Origin: Diatrype stigma
Taxonomy: Eukaryota; Ascomycota; Sordariomycetes; Xylariales; Diatrypaceae
Direction: 5' to 3'
NCBI GenBank assembly: GCA_022225965.2
Contig: JAKJXP020000166.1
Location: forward strand, 1-64,000
DNA length: 64,000 nucleotides
In this document: positions 34,794-48,188 of the stretch, one piece after another
Layout: every line of letters begins with the position of its first letter
Numbering within the stretch: the stretch's first letter is position 1
Notes under the pieces: model-generated
Databases searched by the model: none
Told to the model about the DNA's origin: nothing
Seen by the model: only the letters and a program-made list of their open reading frames with translations
Position numbers and translations under genes: made by a program

Positions 34794-37700
34794 TCCTTTG
34801 CAGCGCTCCTATGGCGCTACATAAGGAGTTGATACTATGGCAGTTAACCATTACGATGTTCAATATAAACAGTAGATATGCGTTAACAGGAGCAGAGCTT
34901 AGTGCTATAGGTATCTGTTAGTTAGAAGTCAAGAGTAAGATCTTTAACATCACGTGTGTGCACGCCTGCACTTACCCTGGGTCCAACCAACCAACCCCCC
35001 ACCCCTTTCCCTTGATTTCCTTCCGTCTTGATCTCCTTCCCTCCCGAATCGCAATATATTGTTGCCGTAGCTGTGTATTCTGCACGATCCGACGTCAAGG
35101 TCGTAGATATAGGGACTGTGGACATATCGAGATAACTACCTGCTCCGGGGTTTTACTTCGTATTGCCTGTTTATTCTCTTTCCAGGTAAACAAGGGGGCT
35201 CGATTTTCCCATATGCCTTCCAGATTCGGCCGGGCGGGACCTCTTTGATCTGTTCAATCTTATACATGGAGAATTAGGGCGGCGTGAGCATTCGTCTTGT
35301 CGGCCTATCATATGCCTTCCCCTGAAAGCCGCCTGCGCTGGCTGGCTGGCTGGCTAGCTGGCAGGCTGGGAGCGGCCCGTGCTCTCCTACGATCTGGATG
35401 CTGGGTGTTATTAATTTTCTCCGAATCATAACAAAGGCCAAGCGAAACCTGTTATCATCCGGGGATTTTAATGAAGTTGTGTTACGGAGTACGAAGTATA
35501 TCGCTCTTATGTTTTACTCTAGCCAGTTCAGCCAGCCCAGCTTAGCCGCCTGGTATTACCAAATATACGTACATGTGCACATAGTTACCATCAAATTCCC
35601 CCTTAAATACTTGATAGTCTTCTTAACTTTTATGCCCGGCTGCTGCATAATGAAAATACGCGACCCGATAAGGGTGATTATGGTAACATGAAAACGCATA
35701 CGTGTAGCGATGATGGGTATGGGCGCTTCGACATGCAGCTTTAAGGTTACATGCAACCATCCGCTGTATTTAATAACGAATAGGGGTAATCAGGATGTCC
35801 CAGCTATTAGCCGAAGAAGAAGCGAAGAAGCGAAAAGGGGCTGAGGGGTATTTCTCATAGGAGCAATACTTCTGCTAATCTTACCTAACTAGATACGAAG
35901 TATTTTCGGCCAAGATATAATTGATCGACGTTTCCCATAACCTTCTATGAACTTCTTCGTTGATGGCAGCTGGATGGCCTTAAGTCTCCGGCTATGATGC
36001 CTGACTTCTATTGGAAGCAAGGAGGTGAAGAGAGAAAAAATGTGAAACCAACCTTGAGCTTCCCATATATTGTCTTGAGACACATAGCCTCCCACCGGGC
36101 CGCTCCGACAATGTCAGCGCCAAAGACCGGCACGGGGGGTCATTCGGTCAGACAGTGTCGTTGATTGCCCGCGGGTGTGTCGGGCAATCTTCGGACTGTC
36201 TCGATCGGTTCAGCGAAAGATCAAGAAACAGGGATGCCGAGATAAGTGATTCTCGGAAGTGTAAGACGCTCCAACCATTGCATTCAAGCATTTCGCCATT
36301 GTTCAAGGTCTTGGAGTTCGACCGAAGACCCTGGTGTCCATGTAGCTTCTTCGTCGATTTCTTTCAGTATCCTCATATTGCTTCTAAGCATATTAATACT
36401 TCCCGTTGTGGAAATAACATGTACTGCTTGATCGTTTAAGTGATTAACCCATGGCGTAGTCGTCCCTATAATATTGACCGATAGCGTTGCTGTGCTCTTG
36501 AAAGGTTGAGATGATATCCCTTCTCGATGTAAAGCTTTTGTTTCCCACCTTCTTTATACCAATTTCTTAACCTACAGTTATGATAGACTTCAAGTAATAA
36601 GGGGGATATACGCGCGCTCTTTCCGTAGTACACACATTGAAGAACTTACTATCTATAAGAGAAGCACACATCTCCATACCCGCCGCCGACTGCTCTTGCC
36701 CAGGCAGAAAAAAAGAAAAAGAAAATCCGTAGTTCTCGATGGCCCTCATTCCCAGGCAGGCTTGCACGGGAGTGGCAGACTCGTGAGACACTGAACACTG
36801 AAATATCCTACCACCAAGGCTAGCTGGGTTAGCTGGTTGATTTTGGCGAGCGATTTGAGGCATACATGTTTCCCTGCTTGGTTGGTCTCAATTGTAGCCG
36901 ATTTATGATGAGAACGCAAATCGCCTCAAAACTCCCTGGCAAACTAGGCAACATCTAGTACTATACATAGGTGACAGTGTCGATTTACTCCACGCATAGC
37001 TTGTATTGTTGTTGCTTGTGGCGTCGTATAGTTGTCCCGTCAATCCGTTGTTCCATCGGTTTCTCGTCTCGTGCACAAAGCTTCTGTCGTCAAAACCCAT
37101 CTTCGCTGTTCTTGCGTGGCGGTTCCAAGTTCTCATCACGAAATTGATCCCCAAATCGCCAGCTCGCGGAAGCTTGCGTCCTGGATTGTTCGAACTTCAC
37201 AGACAGAGAACTTATAGCGGTGCTGACGTACTTAGTTGGACATAGCAAAGATAAACACAACTTTGTAAACAGACGGAAGCACGGCGGAGACAAGCTCACG
37301 GCCACTCTGCTGAGGCTGCGGTTTAGTTTGACGCGCTACCCACAGGCTGGTGAAAGTGAGTGTCTAGGGGCAAAAGAGTGTATTGTCTATAGGTTGCTGT
37401 GTACTGCTTCTGGTGGCTAGGTCCTGGGGACCTAGCCCCCCTTTATATAGACAAAAGCCGGAAAACCCGGTCCATTCTAGCCCCGTATCACTGGCTGAAT
37501 GCTCACCGGGCTTGGGCAAGATAACCATAGTACTGCAGGATACTATGGGTTGCCTCGCCGTCATATTGTACTTCACAACGTAGTCTACCCTGGGAGAATA
37601 AGGATATAGGGAAAGCGAGACGGCAGAGGACCAAGTCACCTCCTTACCACGGCAGCCATCAGTACCAAAATGTAAGAAGCAACGTAACTCGAGGTGTTCC

Positions 37701-39154
37701 GGTACGGTGAACTTCATTCATATATGACACAAAACTCGGGACTCCATCGAACAAATTTCAGATCATGGAGGTTCCCTGGGAACACAAGCTACATATCAGC
37801 CATGATAGTAGGGGAGACGAGGATAGGTAGAGAGCAAGACACGGCTTGCACCCCGCGAGATCCTTTCGCAGACATGACAAGTACGAAACAGGTAGGAACA
37901 TCTTTTCTCCCGGCTGCTCTTAGAACATATAGTTACCCGTGTGGCTAATACGCTAGCTAATCTTCCGAAACCAAATATGACTGGGGCTCGTGCGGTACTG
38001 GATGCAATGCTTTGTAAGTAATTCAGGGTACAAAAGTTCTAGTTTCGCTGCTACGCCACCTGGGCCGCTATCCCACGTACCAACACTTGGGATGGGGCAA
38101 ATGGAAGATATACGGAAGTCTATTATAGCTACTTCGCTGACGACCTGAGTTAACACATCAGAGAAATGGAACTTCTCAAACAGCTAGCATCTGCCATTCG
38201 TTATTTCGGCTCTCGTAGGCATAAATAGTGGACTGTACTTAAGTTCTTCTATCAAAGCCTTCAGGCAATGCGTTTGTTGGTGTAATGCCACCTTACACGT
38301 GACGATTGCTGGAGTAAACACTCGCACGCACCTGCAGATTTCCCCTGTTCAAAAGTTCCTCAGTCACAGCGCGCTAGCGTAACTATACTATACTAAATTG
38401 AGGCATGTGCTGCGATATGATTGGCGGAATACTTTCAGCTATTAACTATGGAGTCAATTGTGCTCACTTCGAATTGCCATTCGATATAATAGAATACTTA
38501 CACGTCGATGAAAAAGCTAATGTTCATCGACTTTATGTGCAGTAATGCGCCAGCCTTCGTCCAGAGATGAGCGTACCAGAGCTAACCATTGCGGCGTATC
38601 TATGCATTCCTCCCGCTGGAATATCCTGGTTCAAAAGTGCCGTGATTATTTCAAGTTGCTAAGCCGAATGTCTCCTAGTAGTCTCCCTGCAGTTCCGGCT
38701 TACATCACCTCAAGCATCAATAGAATGATGAGACATAGAAACTCCGGCCGACTAAACTACAGGATTGACCTTGACTCCCTTCTGATATGTCGATAATGAC
38801 ACTAGGACTTCGCCTAGGGCCCTCCTGCTCAGTTGTTCTAGGTGTATCGATGGCTACTTATATCATGTAGTGGTTGGCAATTTCAAGAAGGAATGGTCGT
38901 CCATCTCTGGTACACATTATCACTTCTCCTGGAATTCTCAGAGTCCCCTAAATTTCTGCATTTTGAACAACCTTGAACAATTCGAATTCAGTAAACGAGT
39001 CTCGAACATATCTACATCAACTTATCTTACAGCCAGCTTTAGAGTCGTATGTATCCTGATATGCCCTCGCTGCTAGTCATACCATTGCCGCAACATGCTT
39101 ACCTATATGACCACTGACGTTCGGGGGGGTGCAACAAAGGATATCATAGACAAT
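34794..39154. other. 4.3-kb intergenic stretch without a recognised gene
   Basis: Balanced, non-RIP DNA. Many short frames (60-117 codons) occur on both strands, none with a recognisable motif or a consistent set of exons. A GCTGGCTGGCTGG run lies near 35,337. An 89-codon stop-to-stop frame on the minus strand (36,553-36,287) has protein-like composition but no upstream Met. The region may hold decayed genes or long regulatory DNA. Confidence 0.5.
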
Positions 39155-40412
39155 ATGGCAGGCACCGTCGTCTTCACCGGAGCGAACAGCTCCGCCGGGA
39201 TTCCCGCCGTAGAGTACCTCCTGCGAGCGTACCCAGACTACACGGCCGTGTTGACTGTGCGAAACGCCTCGAACACCGACCCTAACACACAGAAGCTACG
39301 CGAGACCATAGCCCAGTTCCCATCAGCGAAGGCTTCCATCCACGAGCTCGACCTTTCTAGCCTTGCGGCAACACACGCATTTGCTGACACGGTTGCTTCT
39401 GGCATCGCGAATGGCGAGTACCCTCCGATCGCGGCCATCGTCTGCAACGCCTATTACTGGAACCTTGTGGGTGATCCCGAGATCACCGCCGATGGCTACG
39501 ATAAAACTATCCAGGTCACCTATATTTCCCATGTGAGTGGCATTGATGGTCTCGCATTTTCCTTGGCTCGTATCATGGCCAGCACGGAGGGGATATACCT
39601 GCAATTTTAAGCCCACTCCGCAGCTATAGCTATTCTCCCTCGATAGCGTCCGAAACGCGTTTGCTGACTTCGGGGCGCGTTATAGGCTGCCCTCGTACTG
39701 CGACTTATAGGCAACTTTGGAGATACCGGTCGCGTTGTCTTCGTCTCGGCCGACGCCCACTGGGCCGGGAAGAACATGATAGAAGTCTACCCACCTGTGC
39801 TCATTAGCGACTCGGACCTGTTGGTGAAGCCGACAACAGGCCCCGATAAACAAGGATACGGATTTCAGCGATATGCCAGCGCCAAGCTCGCGGTTACAAC
39901 CTGGATGCATGCGCTGAATCGACGTCTTCAGAAGGTAACTATACACTCAAAGGGGGCATTCGCTTGGCTTCACTCCTATCTTCTACGTCGAGTTAGAATG
40001 CTTAACTGACTGAACGACTAAAATAATCTAGGAGGGGGCATGGAATGGAAATAACAAGATGGTGACCGCCGTCGCCATCGATCCTGGCAATTTGGCGGAT
40101 TCACGCGCGCTCCGCACCAACACCGCACGGAAGACGCAGATGATGCAGAAATTCCTCCTCGTACCGCTTCTTCCGATCCTCCAGTACGTATTCCCTACGG
40201 CGCGTACTGCAGCCGTCGCCGGCGTCGACCTCATCGAGCTCGCCGTCGGCCCGAAGTACGCAGGCGAACGGGGGTATTTCACCCTTTTGCAGAAGGGCGA
40301 GAGCGCCCCTGACAGCCAAAATGAAGCAATCCAACAAAGGCTCTGGAAGAAGACTTTAGAGTGGACTAAGATCACGAGAGGCAACACTGCGCTCAAAGCG
40401 GCCTTTGATTAA
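39155..40412 (+). CDS. Short-chain dehydrogenase/reductase, 3 exons
   Basis: An NAD(P)-dependent oxidoreductase of the fungal SDR group similar to 3-ketosteroid reductase-like proteins. Exons are 39,155-39,532, 39,686-39,934 and 40,032-40,412, giving 335 residues. The joins restore TYISHAALVLRLIGNFGDTG and RRLQKEGAWNGNNKM. The cofactor motif is VVFTGANSSAG (residues 4-14), one form of TGxxxxxG. The catalytic Ser is in VVFVSADAHW and the YxxxK pair is in YASAKLAV. The donors are GTGAGT and GTAACT. An in-frame upstream ATG at 39,095 would add 20 residues (MLTYMTTD), but MAGTVVF is the usual SDR start. The gene is intact; the substrate cannot be told. Confidence 0.88.
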
Positions 40413-40646
40413 ATACCTAACTACTCACTAAAATCTCAATATGCTCCGCGGTGAGTAGAAACAATAACTACATACCATGCAAGCAACTAATAGAATGATT
40501 ATCCACAAGGGCTTGCCTCACTACATACGCAGTCAACATATGCATAGTATTATTCAAGAACTAGGTGAAATCAGATGTAACGTAACTCGTCAAGATCTCA
40601 TCGAAACAGCATAGCGTCGCCACAGAACTGAGTGTCGTAGGTACTT
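40413..40646. other. Short convergent intergenic region
   Basis: Separates the 3' ends of the dehydrogenase (plus) and the membrane protein gene (minus). No further feature. Confidence 0.5.
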
Positions 40647-42837
40647 TTACCCATTCCGGACAGTTGTGACCACCGTAACCTTCTGTTCTGGAGTACCAAG
40701 ACCACCAGTCGGGTAGATTTGTGGTAACGCCGTCCAGGTGGGCTCGTCTGCTGCAGTAGGTGTGTATCTCCGGTCTTTCGAGCTGAAGCTGTTCACCTCA
40801 TACGTTAGCACACCTCTTAGCAGGGGAAGATTCGCAGCGGGACTGGCTCGCCAGTGAAACGGCTGGTTGCGGCAACGAGATGAGGCTTGGTGTTTGTTGT
40901 GAGAAATAGGAATAGGGAAGACATACAACCACCATGCCGCAATGACTGCCGCGATGACCGGGACGCCTACACCCACGCTGACGCCGATGATGATTCTATT
41001 GTCGACACCACCGACTGTACCCAGTGGGTATGTTCCCGACTCTCCTGGCTCTCCTGGGCCCTCAGACCCGTCTGTTTCTGTTTCTTTTGGTGGTATATAC
41101 GACGCAGGGCTCCCAGTCGTGGCGAGCACCGACTTGGTGTTCGTGCCGAAGGGGACAGGACTGGTCACGACACTACCAGTCGAAACAGGGAACGCTGCGG
41201 TGGAACCTGATGGCACCGCAGTAATCAGTGTCTTGGTGCTGACTACCTTCGTAGTTCTCTGCAGCGAAGCTGGACAGTTAATAAGACCGGGCGACTGGCA
41301 GACCACGCCGGTGTATGTGACTTTCTCGGATAGAGTCGTTGTCTCCAGTTCCTCCCCGTCACTAGCCCTAGCCGTCAAGGGGGACGCCGCGATTGATGAT
41401 AACCCAATACTAGGCGTCACGACGGTGGTAGTAGTAGTCGTCCCTTGGGTCGCGCAGGCATCGGCGATAGTGGTGTAGAAGATCGGCGTTTGCGTCTCCG
41501 GGGATGGGCCCCACGTCAGCGCTCCGATACCAACCGAAGCGCCGGCGGCGGCGCCGAGACCAAACTCGTAGGACTGTTGCATCTGCACGACGCATTCATC
41601 GTCGCCCTTCGCGTCGGGCTCTGCCGTGAAGTTTGTGCTGAACGACGCGATGTCCGCATATACGCCGGCTTGAAGACCTGCACTCACGTTTGTACCAGGG
41701 AAGTTGAACAGGTCCTCCTTTACGGCGACGCCGGCGTAAATTCCGAGGCGAAGAACGGCCTTCAATTCCCCGCTGGCGCTGAGGACTGTGACTGGTAAGA
41801 ACTCGAATTGCCCTCCATTGCTTCAGGGGTTCTCTAGTCAGCCAGGGACGAACAGATATGAAGTTATCAGTTTAGACTTACTAGGTGATGCTAGAGACGC
41901 TGTTGCCAAAGAGCGACAGGTCGATTGCTGCGCCATCGTCAATCTTGATATGAATGCCGCTGGTGAAGTTAATGTCCGCATTGAGGCTTAAGATAAGATC
42001 CACAGAGAATATTACGCCGATGAACGTGTCTTTGTCAAGAGACAAGCCATAAAGCGTATTCGATGAGTATAAGGGAAGCTGGTAATCGGCTCCGCCGGAC
42101 AAGGCGGTATTAAGCATAAGATAGAGCTCCAGACCGTCGAACTGGAACTGCAGGTGACATTCAGGGATGTCCGGATACTGGACGTTGAAGTCGAGATCAA
42201 GGGGCGGAAGATTGAAGTCGGAGGAGTCTATACCGTCTGCAAGGTTGTCAACTACATCACCTACAGCGTCTTGGACCCAGTCCCAAGTCGTGTCTGTGAT
42301 GTTTTCGATTTGGCCGCCAACTTGGTCAGTCAAGTTCTGAAAGGCTTGTAGAGCATCGAAGTCACCATCGATACTGAGACTTGCGGTTGCATTCCCTAGT
42401 AAGGCGAACTTAGCTATAAACTTAAACATGCTTGGACATGCTAAGAGAGAGATTATGGTACCTTTCAGGTAACATGTTACACAAGTAACTTCGACGTTGA
42501 TATTAGCGGCGACTTCTCCTTGAGCTTCGCCGGCCCTATATCATCATGTATGAGTGACGAACAGTAGAACAGACAACGGCTTGATGAAGACATACAGGCT
42601 AAATAGAACGGCGTCATTCCAGCTTTTCTCCAAACTGGTGCTAACCTGCCCCTTCGAATCCCTCCTCTGATTCCAAACATTGGAGAAGGCTCTGCCGGGC
42701 ACGTCTAAGTGGTCGACGGATGAAGGCCCGAGGACGTTCCTTGTGTGGACTGTGACCTCTGGAGACGAGGCGGACGAAGCTACTATCCCAATGCTTAAGG
42801 CATAGCCGAACAGGGAAACAAGACGAGTAGAAGGCAT
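40647..42837 (-). CDS. Secreted/single-pass membrane protein of unknown function, 3 exons
   Basis: Exons are 42,837-42,596, 42,535-41,882 and 41,820-40,647 (introns 60 and 61 bp, donors GTATGT and GTAAGT), giving 689 residues. Residues 1-25 (MPSTRLVSLFGYALSIGIVA) are a signal peptide. The first splice join reads LFSLAGEAQGEVAANI, followed by VTCVTCYLKGTI, a Cys-containing motif. Residues about 125-400 form a globular extracellular part with N-glycosylation sites (for example NLT, NIT, NFT). Next come Thr/Ser-rich and Gly/Pro/Glu-rich linkers, one transmembrane segment (IIIGVSVGVGVPVIAAVIAA, near residue 575) and a cytosolic tail of about 95 residues. The architecture suggests a type I cell-surface protein; conserved fungal proteins of this shape have no assigned role that I know. 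The second splice site fits only if the exon starts at 41,820 (reading NGGQFEFLPVTVLSASGEL). Confidence 0.8.
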
Positions 42838-43848
42838 TTTGACCAAAGTCAGGCGGAAGGAGTAGTCGTTTCGGTGTATTTGCTTAGATGTGTCATTCCT
42901 GTTATCGAGCCCATGACTACGGTTGGGGGAGTCGTCAATCTTATAGACGACGCTACCACCAGCTTGTCTGTGACACTTCACAGCCAGCTGTGAGCTATGC
43001 CCAACATATAGGTTCACTCAGTAATATTCCAGGCTGTTGCCGCAGCGTCGGCCGTGGAGTACAATGTCCATGACCATGAGACGTGGGAGTTTCCCTGCAT
43101 ATGCAGATTCCCAAGTTGGTAGCAGGCTTGAAACTGCTTACACATGGCTTTAAGCAAGGATGCTGAGCGAATTTGGACAAGGGAGCAAATCCTACCATGT
43201 TACCATCGCAGCGGGTCTCTTTTTGCTCCAATTTCTCATAGATTGTTTATTGGTCGTTTGATGGATCTCAAATGTAGGCCTTGATGTTCATCTCGACTTT
43301 CGGAGGGGCCCGGCCAAGTAGAACGTAGAATAAAACATCACCTCGTCAATCCAGGCTGTTTCGGGAAGCCACTAAAGCGGCTTCCCGAGAGCAAGTAGAA
43401 CGAACTCGGGTCTAAAAGGTTGTTCAGTGGCTACTCAGTAACAGCGGTACAGAACTGCGGCCGGCCCCTTGATACGGGAATGGCAGCTATTACAAACTGA
43501 TGTTGGTCCGGTTGAGGTAGCAGAGAATGTGGCGCAGACCCCCCTATCCCCTTTCACCGATGTGTGGGTACAAGTACAAGTACTACTGTGTATTCTGCCC
43601 AGGCGACCTCATAAGCTCGAGTTGCAGTGATGGTGGGGTTGGTTGCAGACCTGAGATCTCTAACTACGCCGTACAGGCTGGCGGGGTACAATATCCAGAG
43701 GTTAACCTATAGATAGATTCATGCTAATATTAGAGTCAAACCGGCAAGTAACAAATGCAACTGTTGTTGTTTTTGCTCGAGTTGCCAACGAGGCGAAGAA
43801 ACAAGGCGAAGGCTAGATGTCGCAAGTGTCAAATGGCTTAATACTACA
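42838..43848. other. Intergenic, upstream of the membrane protein gene
   Basis: Balanced DNA with only short frames. Includes a local palindrome around 43,371-43,390 (GGGAAGCC and GGCTTCCC on either side of ACTAAAGC). No gene seen. Confidence 0.5.
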
Positions 43849-43869
43849 TACATACCTACATACTATTAC

Positions 43870-43938
<69 letters not shown>
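43870..43938. repeat. (TTAC)n microsatellite
   Basis: About 17 copies of the tetranucleotide CTTA/TTAC, giving Leu-Thr-Tyr-Leu frames that are not genes. Confidence 0.97.
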
Positions 43939-45180
43939 CTTGTACTGTATGTATAATACACACAAGTATTGTACCTCAGCCCCGCCCCCTCTGCCCCAGC
44001 ACCCAGCTCGGAGCTGAAAGGCCGTACAACGGAAGGAAGGCTGTGTGTCGGTAACGAAAACTCTCGTGCAATTCTTGTGCAATTCTTCAACAGTTTCTTT
44101 TAGACAAATGCAGGTTTTCATCTTCGAAAGGTCTGGCCTCAGCTTTTGTTTCTATAAAGCATGGCCCTTTATCTTCTTGCACATCTGGGTGGCTGTCTTG
44201 CTTACGTTGCCATATTTGGATCTCGCGATCTCTAATTTTGCTTCAAATGGAAGTTACCTGGGCGAATTGCCAAGACTCAGGTTCGAGAGTTAGCCGCATA
44301 CTTGATACTTGTACCTGATACTTGAACCGTAGGACTAAAGCCTGCTGACTTGCGCATCTGATGAAGGCCGTGTTGGTTGATATAGCCAGCAAAGCGAATA
44401 TACGACTGAACTACTTAATGGTTCTTTGCTACCCCGACATGTTAATTAACAAATCATAGGTGATAAACAGGAAGTTCTACGTGCTAATCTATACCCTCTA
44501 GATCCGGTATTTACATACTGTATCATAGATGTAGTGGGTCAAGTAGCCTGAATCAGTCAGGAGCTCTGAGCCCTGCAACTTACCTGTAGCTATAGCTACC
44601 TAGGTATCCTACACTCACTACCTCACTACCTCACTAGCTCACCACAGACTCACCACAGACTCACCACAGACCATGCAGCTATCTCCTGCATACCTACTAA
44701 GTACCTATCTACGTAGTATTTCATACTTCGAAAAGCATTCTTCGGGCGAAAGACCACAACTCGCGTCATTGATTTGGCGATTCACTCCTCCTTTCGTCAT
44801 CCTTATAGCCTCGGCCCTGCATATGTATTTACTTACTTACCTACCTCCTGGTGCCTACTATTGGTAACCTACCTACCTATCCAGTTTAGTCATTTGTAAA
44901 TAATTAGTGGGGTTTATCATTCTCACCTTGAATCACGCAATACCTAGTCCACCGACACGAGAAGTTGTTAGAGCTAAAAAATTTGAAGCCTTTGCGGTTC
45001 CCATCATGATCCAGTAAACGAACCTTACGACGACTGCGACAGGTGTCAATCGAAGCGAGAGTGTGAGGGGACGAACGGTTTACTCCTTGTGATTTGAGCA
45101 ACGGACATAATCGTTACTTAACGTAACCCCTGTCCAATGATACAGCTGCCTTTACTGCTGCGTCGTGACCTCAAAAAAAG
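43939..45180. other. Intergenic/promoter of the permease with short repeats
   Basis: CACTACCTCACTACCTCACTA and three CACAGACTCAC copies occur at about 44,620-44,672, and ACCTACCT runs are scattered nearby. One GATAA (44,462-44,466) and one TTATC (44,911-44,915) lie upstream of the permease. These are possible GATA-factor sites, which control permeases of this kind in fungi, but so short a motif also occurs by chance. Confidence 0.45.
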
Positions 45181-47481
45181 ATGTCTAGCTCCGGAGTTCC
45201 TACTACTTCTGCTAAGGATCCCGTTGTCGAGCTATTCCCACCGCCCCCGGCCCCGCCGTCCGACGATGTCGTCGACACGAGCGACTTCCGGTCCATTGAC
45301 CCGGAAAGCGGCGTCCGACGCGGGCTCCGGACGCGGCACCTGAGCATGATGGCCTTAGCCGGCGTCATCGGCCCCGGCTTGCTAGTCGGGGCAGGCGGCG
45401 CGCTGTCCAATGGCGGTCCCGCCTCGCTTCTAATCGGCTTTGGAATCATCGGCATCGTGGCCTTCAGGTAAGATTAGCCTATCTGGATACTGAGAGGGGG
45501 GTGGGCAGCAGAGGGGGAGAGAGACGGAGGGGGGGGGAGACGGAGGGAAGGGGGAAGGGGGCTCTATAAATTACACCGATTTCCCTATTCTCATTCCCCA
45601 GCCCTGCGGATTGGCAAAGAACAAGGGGCGCGTCTAAACTAAGCTAACCCCTTTCTTCTGACAACACATTGCAGCATCATGCAAAGCCTAGGAGAGTTGA
45701 CAACGCTTTACCCGAGCGGAGGAGCGTTCACCTCCTTAGCAGACCGGTTCGTCGATCCCGCATTTGGGGTTGCGGTGGGCTGGAACTATGTAAGTACAAG
45801 CCCATACTGTCTACGCTCAAACAAGGCCTGATCTAGCCTCGATGGTTTGTCTGTCCTTGAAGTCTGACCCAAAGCACTCTGGTCTGATCACATTTTCAAC
45901 CATCTCCGCTAACTCGAAGACCTCTTAGTTCATTATATGGCTTGCTGTGCTGTCTAACGAGTACAACGCCGTCACGAGCATACTTGTATTTTGGAGCGAC
46001 AAAGTTCCTGTCTGGGGCTATTTTCTGATCCTCTGGGTGAGCATCAACGCATACCTCTGTCTGGCGGCTATGCCACTAACAACGTGATCGTAGACTGTGT
46101 TTTTGGCATTCCAGCTTCTAGGCGTCGAAACCTTTGGCGAGGCAGAGTTCTGGTTGGCCCTTATCAAACTTTTAGGGCTATGCGCCTATTACATATTCGC
46201 GATTGTGCAAGTTCCTGGTCAATAGTCCTGGTTCTTCGGTGTGCCCCTGCTAACATTCCATGATTAGGTATGCAGCTGGTGGCATCAAAGGGGCCGACGC
46301 CGTCGGCTTCCGGTACTGGCGAGACCCAGGCGCATTTACAGATGGATTTCGAGGCGTGGCCACTGTCTTCGTCTTTTGCGCTACGTTCTACGCAGGGGTC
46401 GAGTCTGTCGCCGTGTAAGTTCATTCTTTTTTCTTAACCCCTCCGGTATACCATCCTCAGACTCCTGCAGTTTTTGTCTGACAAAAAGTCTTGTTCGTCC
46501 TTTTTTTTTTTTGTCCAGCGCCGCGACCGAGACGAGGAACCCCAGAGTAGCAATACCTCTCGCCATCCGCCAGGTGTTTTGGAGAATAATCTTCGTATAT
46601 ATGGGTGCGGCTTTCTTCTTCGGGCTGACGTGCCCAGCCAACGCCGACGGCCTGCAGAATGGGCCTAGTCGCGCGCTGCAGAGCCCGATGACTATCGCCA
46701 TACAGAACGCCGGCTGGTACGGTGGCGTCCACCTTATCAACGCCTTCATTCTAGTCACGTGCGTCTCGGCTATAAATAGCTCGATCTATATCGCCTCGCG
46801 GACACTGCTGTTCATGGGACAGGACCGCAAAGCGCCGAAATTTCTAGGGTGGACTGATAAGCGAGGTGTAAGTCTGATTCCTAAGCCTCACAAGGGCCAA
46901 CAAACACCTTGTTGATCTACTTTGTACGGACTTACTTGATGGCTGTCTAATCTTGTGTATTGCAGGTGCCAATCCCAGCCATCGTATTCGCTAATGCCAC
47001 TGGGGCCTTGTCAATGATGAACGTGAGCACCGGCGCGGCAGAGGCATACCAGTACATCGTCAATCTCAGTGGCGTCTCGACGTTCCTCGTGTGGGGCAGC
47101 ATCTCGTTCATCCACATTCGGTTCCGCAAAGCCTGGAATGTGCAGGGCTACGACGTCGAGGACCTGCCGTTCATCTCACTCTTCTATCCTTACAACGCCT
47201 ATTTCGGGTTGGCTGCGAACATTCTCTTGGCTCTGGTTCAAGGCTGGCAGAGCTTAGCTCCTTTCGACGCTGGATCCTTCGTGGATGCGTACATCTTGCT
47301 GGTGCTCTTTCCCATCATATACGTCGTGTATAAACTCGTGTTCAAGACTACGATCCGGCGCACACGCGAGATTGACCTCCAATCTGGGCGCCGTCGTGAT
47401 TTGGAGGAAGCCAAGGAGATCGCGAAAGGGGAACTGAGCCCATACCAGCCTTGGTGGCGTCGACTAGCCAGTAATTTTTGA
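45181..47481 (+). CDS. Amino-acid permease (APC/YAT type), 7 exons
   Basis: A plasma-membrane proton-coupled amino-acid importer. Exons are 45,181-45,467, 45,675-45,789, 45,929-46,036, 46,094-46,206, 46,268-46,414, 46,519-46,867 and 46,966-47,481, giving 544 residues, all phases consistent. After a cytosolic Pro-rich N-terminus comes the family signature LSMMALAGVIGPGLLVGAGG (residues about 55-74, first transmembrane helix with the helix break), then SLGELTTLYPSGGAF, ESVAVAATETRNPRVAIP and a long helical C-terminal half (HLINAFILVTCVSAINSSIY and later). The tail ends SPYQPWWRRLASNF. Length and order match fungal general amino-acid permeases. Intron 4 is a GC-AG intron (46,207-46,267, donor GCAAGT, branch TGCTAAC), needed to read FAIVYAAGG. 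Substrate range unknown. Confidence 0.92.
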
Positions 47482-48188
47482 AATTTTCCGTTGCGCAAAT
47501 CATAGCTTTGGGAGATGCCTTGAGCATTTGGGCTCAATGAATGGGAATAGGCCGTTCCACTGCTAATCCAGTTGAGAGCGAAGGGTTGCAGTTGGGAATT
47601 GATACTATCCACTGGAGAATGACTCTTGGCTGTCGAGTTGCTGCATACCAAGTGTGTCCAGTATTGTCATTAACCAACATAATAATTCGAGGTTTTGGAG
47701 AACAAAGGGACTCACGTTGCTGGGTTCTCGGCCACGGAGAACAAAGGCACTAGAACACTGACGCAGTCGCGCGACGAATGTGAATCTTGTTGGCAGCTAA
47801 TATGTTGCAGCAGAACAAAGAGAGATTCCTAACCACATGATACTAGATCACGAAAATAGCCTTGCAAACTGAGCAATGTCCAAGTTTCTCCTGATCCACT
47901 AACCACCAACAAGCCAACATCGGAGAAATCGACCGCAAGGGAAACATGTACGATACACATGGCGACACACCTATATCTGAACATAGATATCCTGCGCCCC
48001 GGGTATTCTCCATCCCTTCTATCGGGATATCCTACCCAAGCAATCACCCTACCACCATCACCTATTAGCCACGTATCTCCAAGGTATCGATCTGACGGAA
48101 CAAGCCCACTTTGCACCTTCCTACAATCGGACCGCTAACAAGCATTGCAAATCTAAACAGTTGCGCCAATCCAACAACAGGATAAGAG
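47482..48188. other. Intergenic
   Basis: No gene recognised. It serves as 3' flank of the permease and 5' region of the next gene. The frames seen here are short and lack motifs. Confidence 0.5.

Noticed and set aside
36903..37717. Minus-strand frames of 71-117 codons
   Set aside because: No motif, no consistent splice joins between them, and no signal peptide of good quality.
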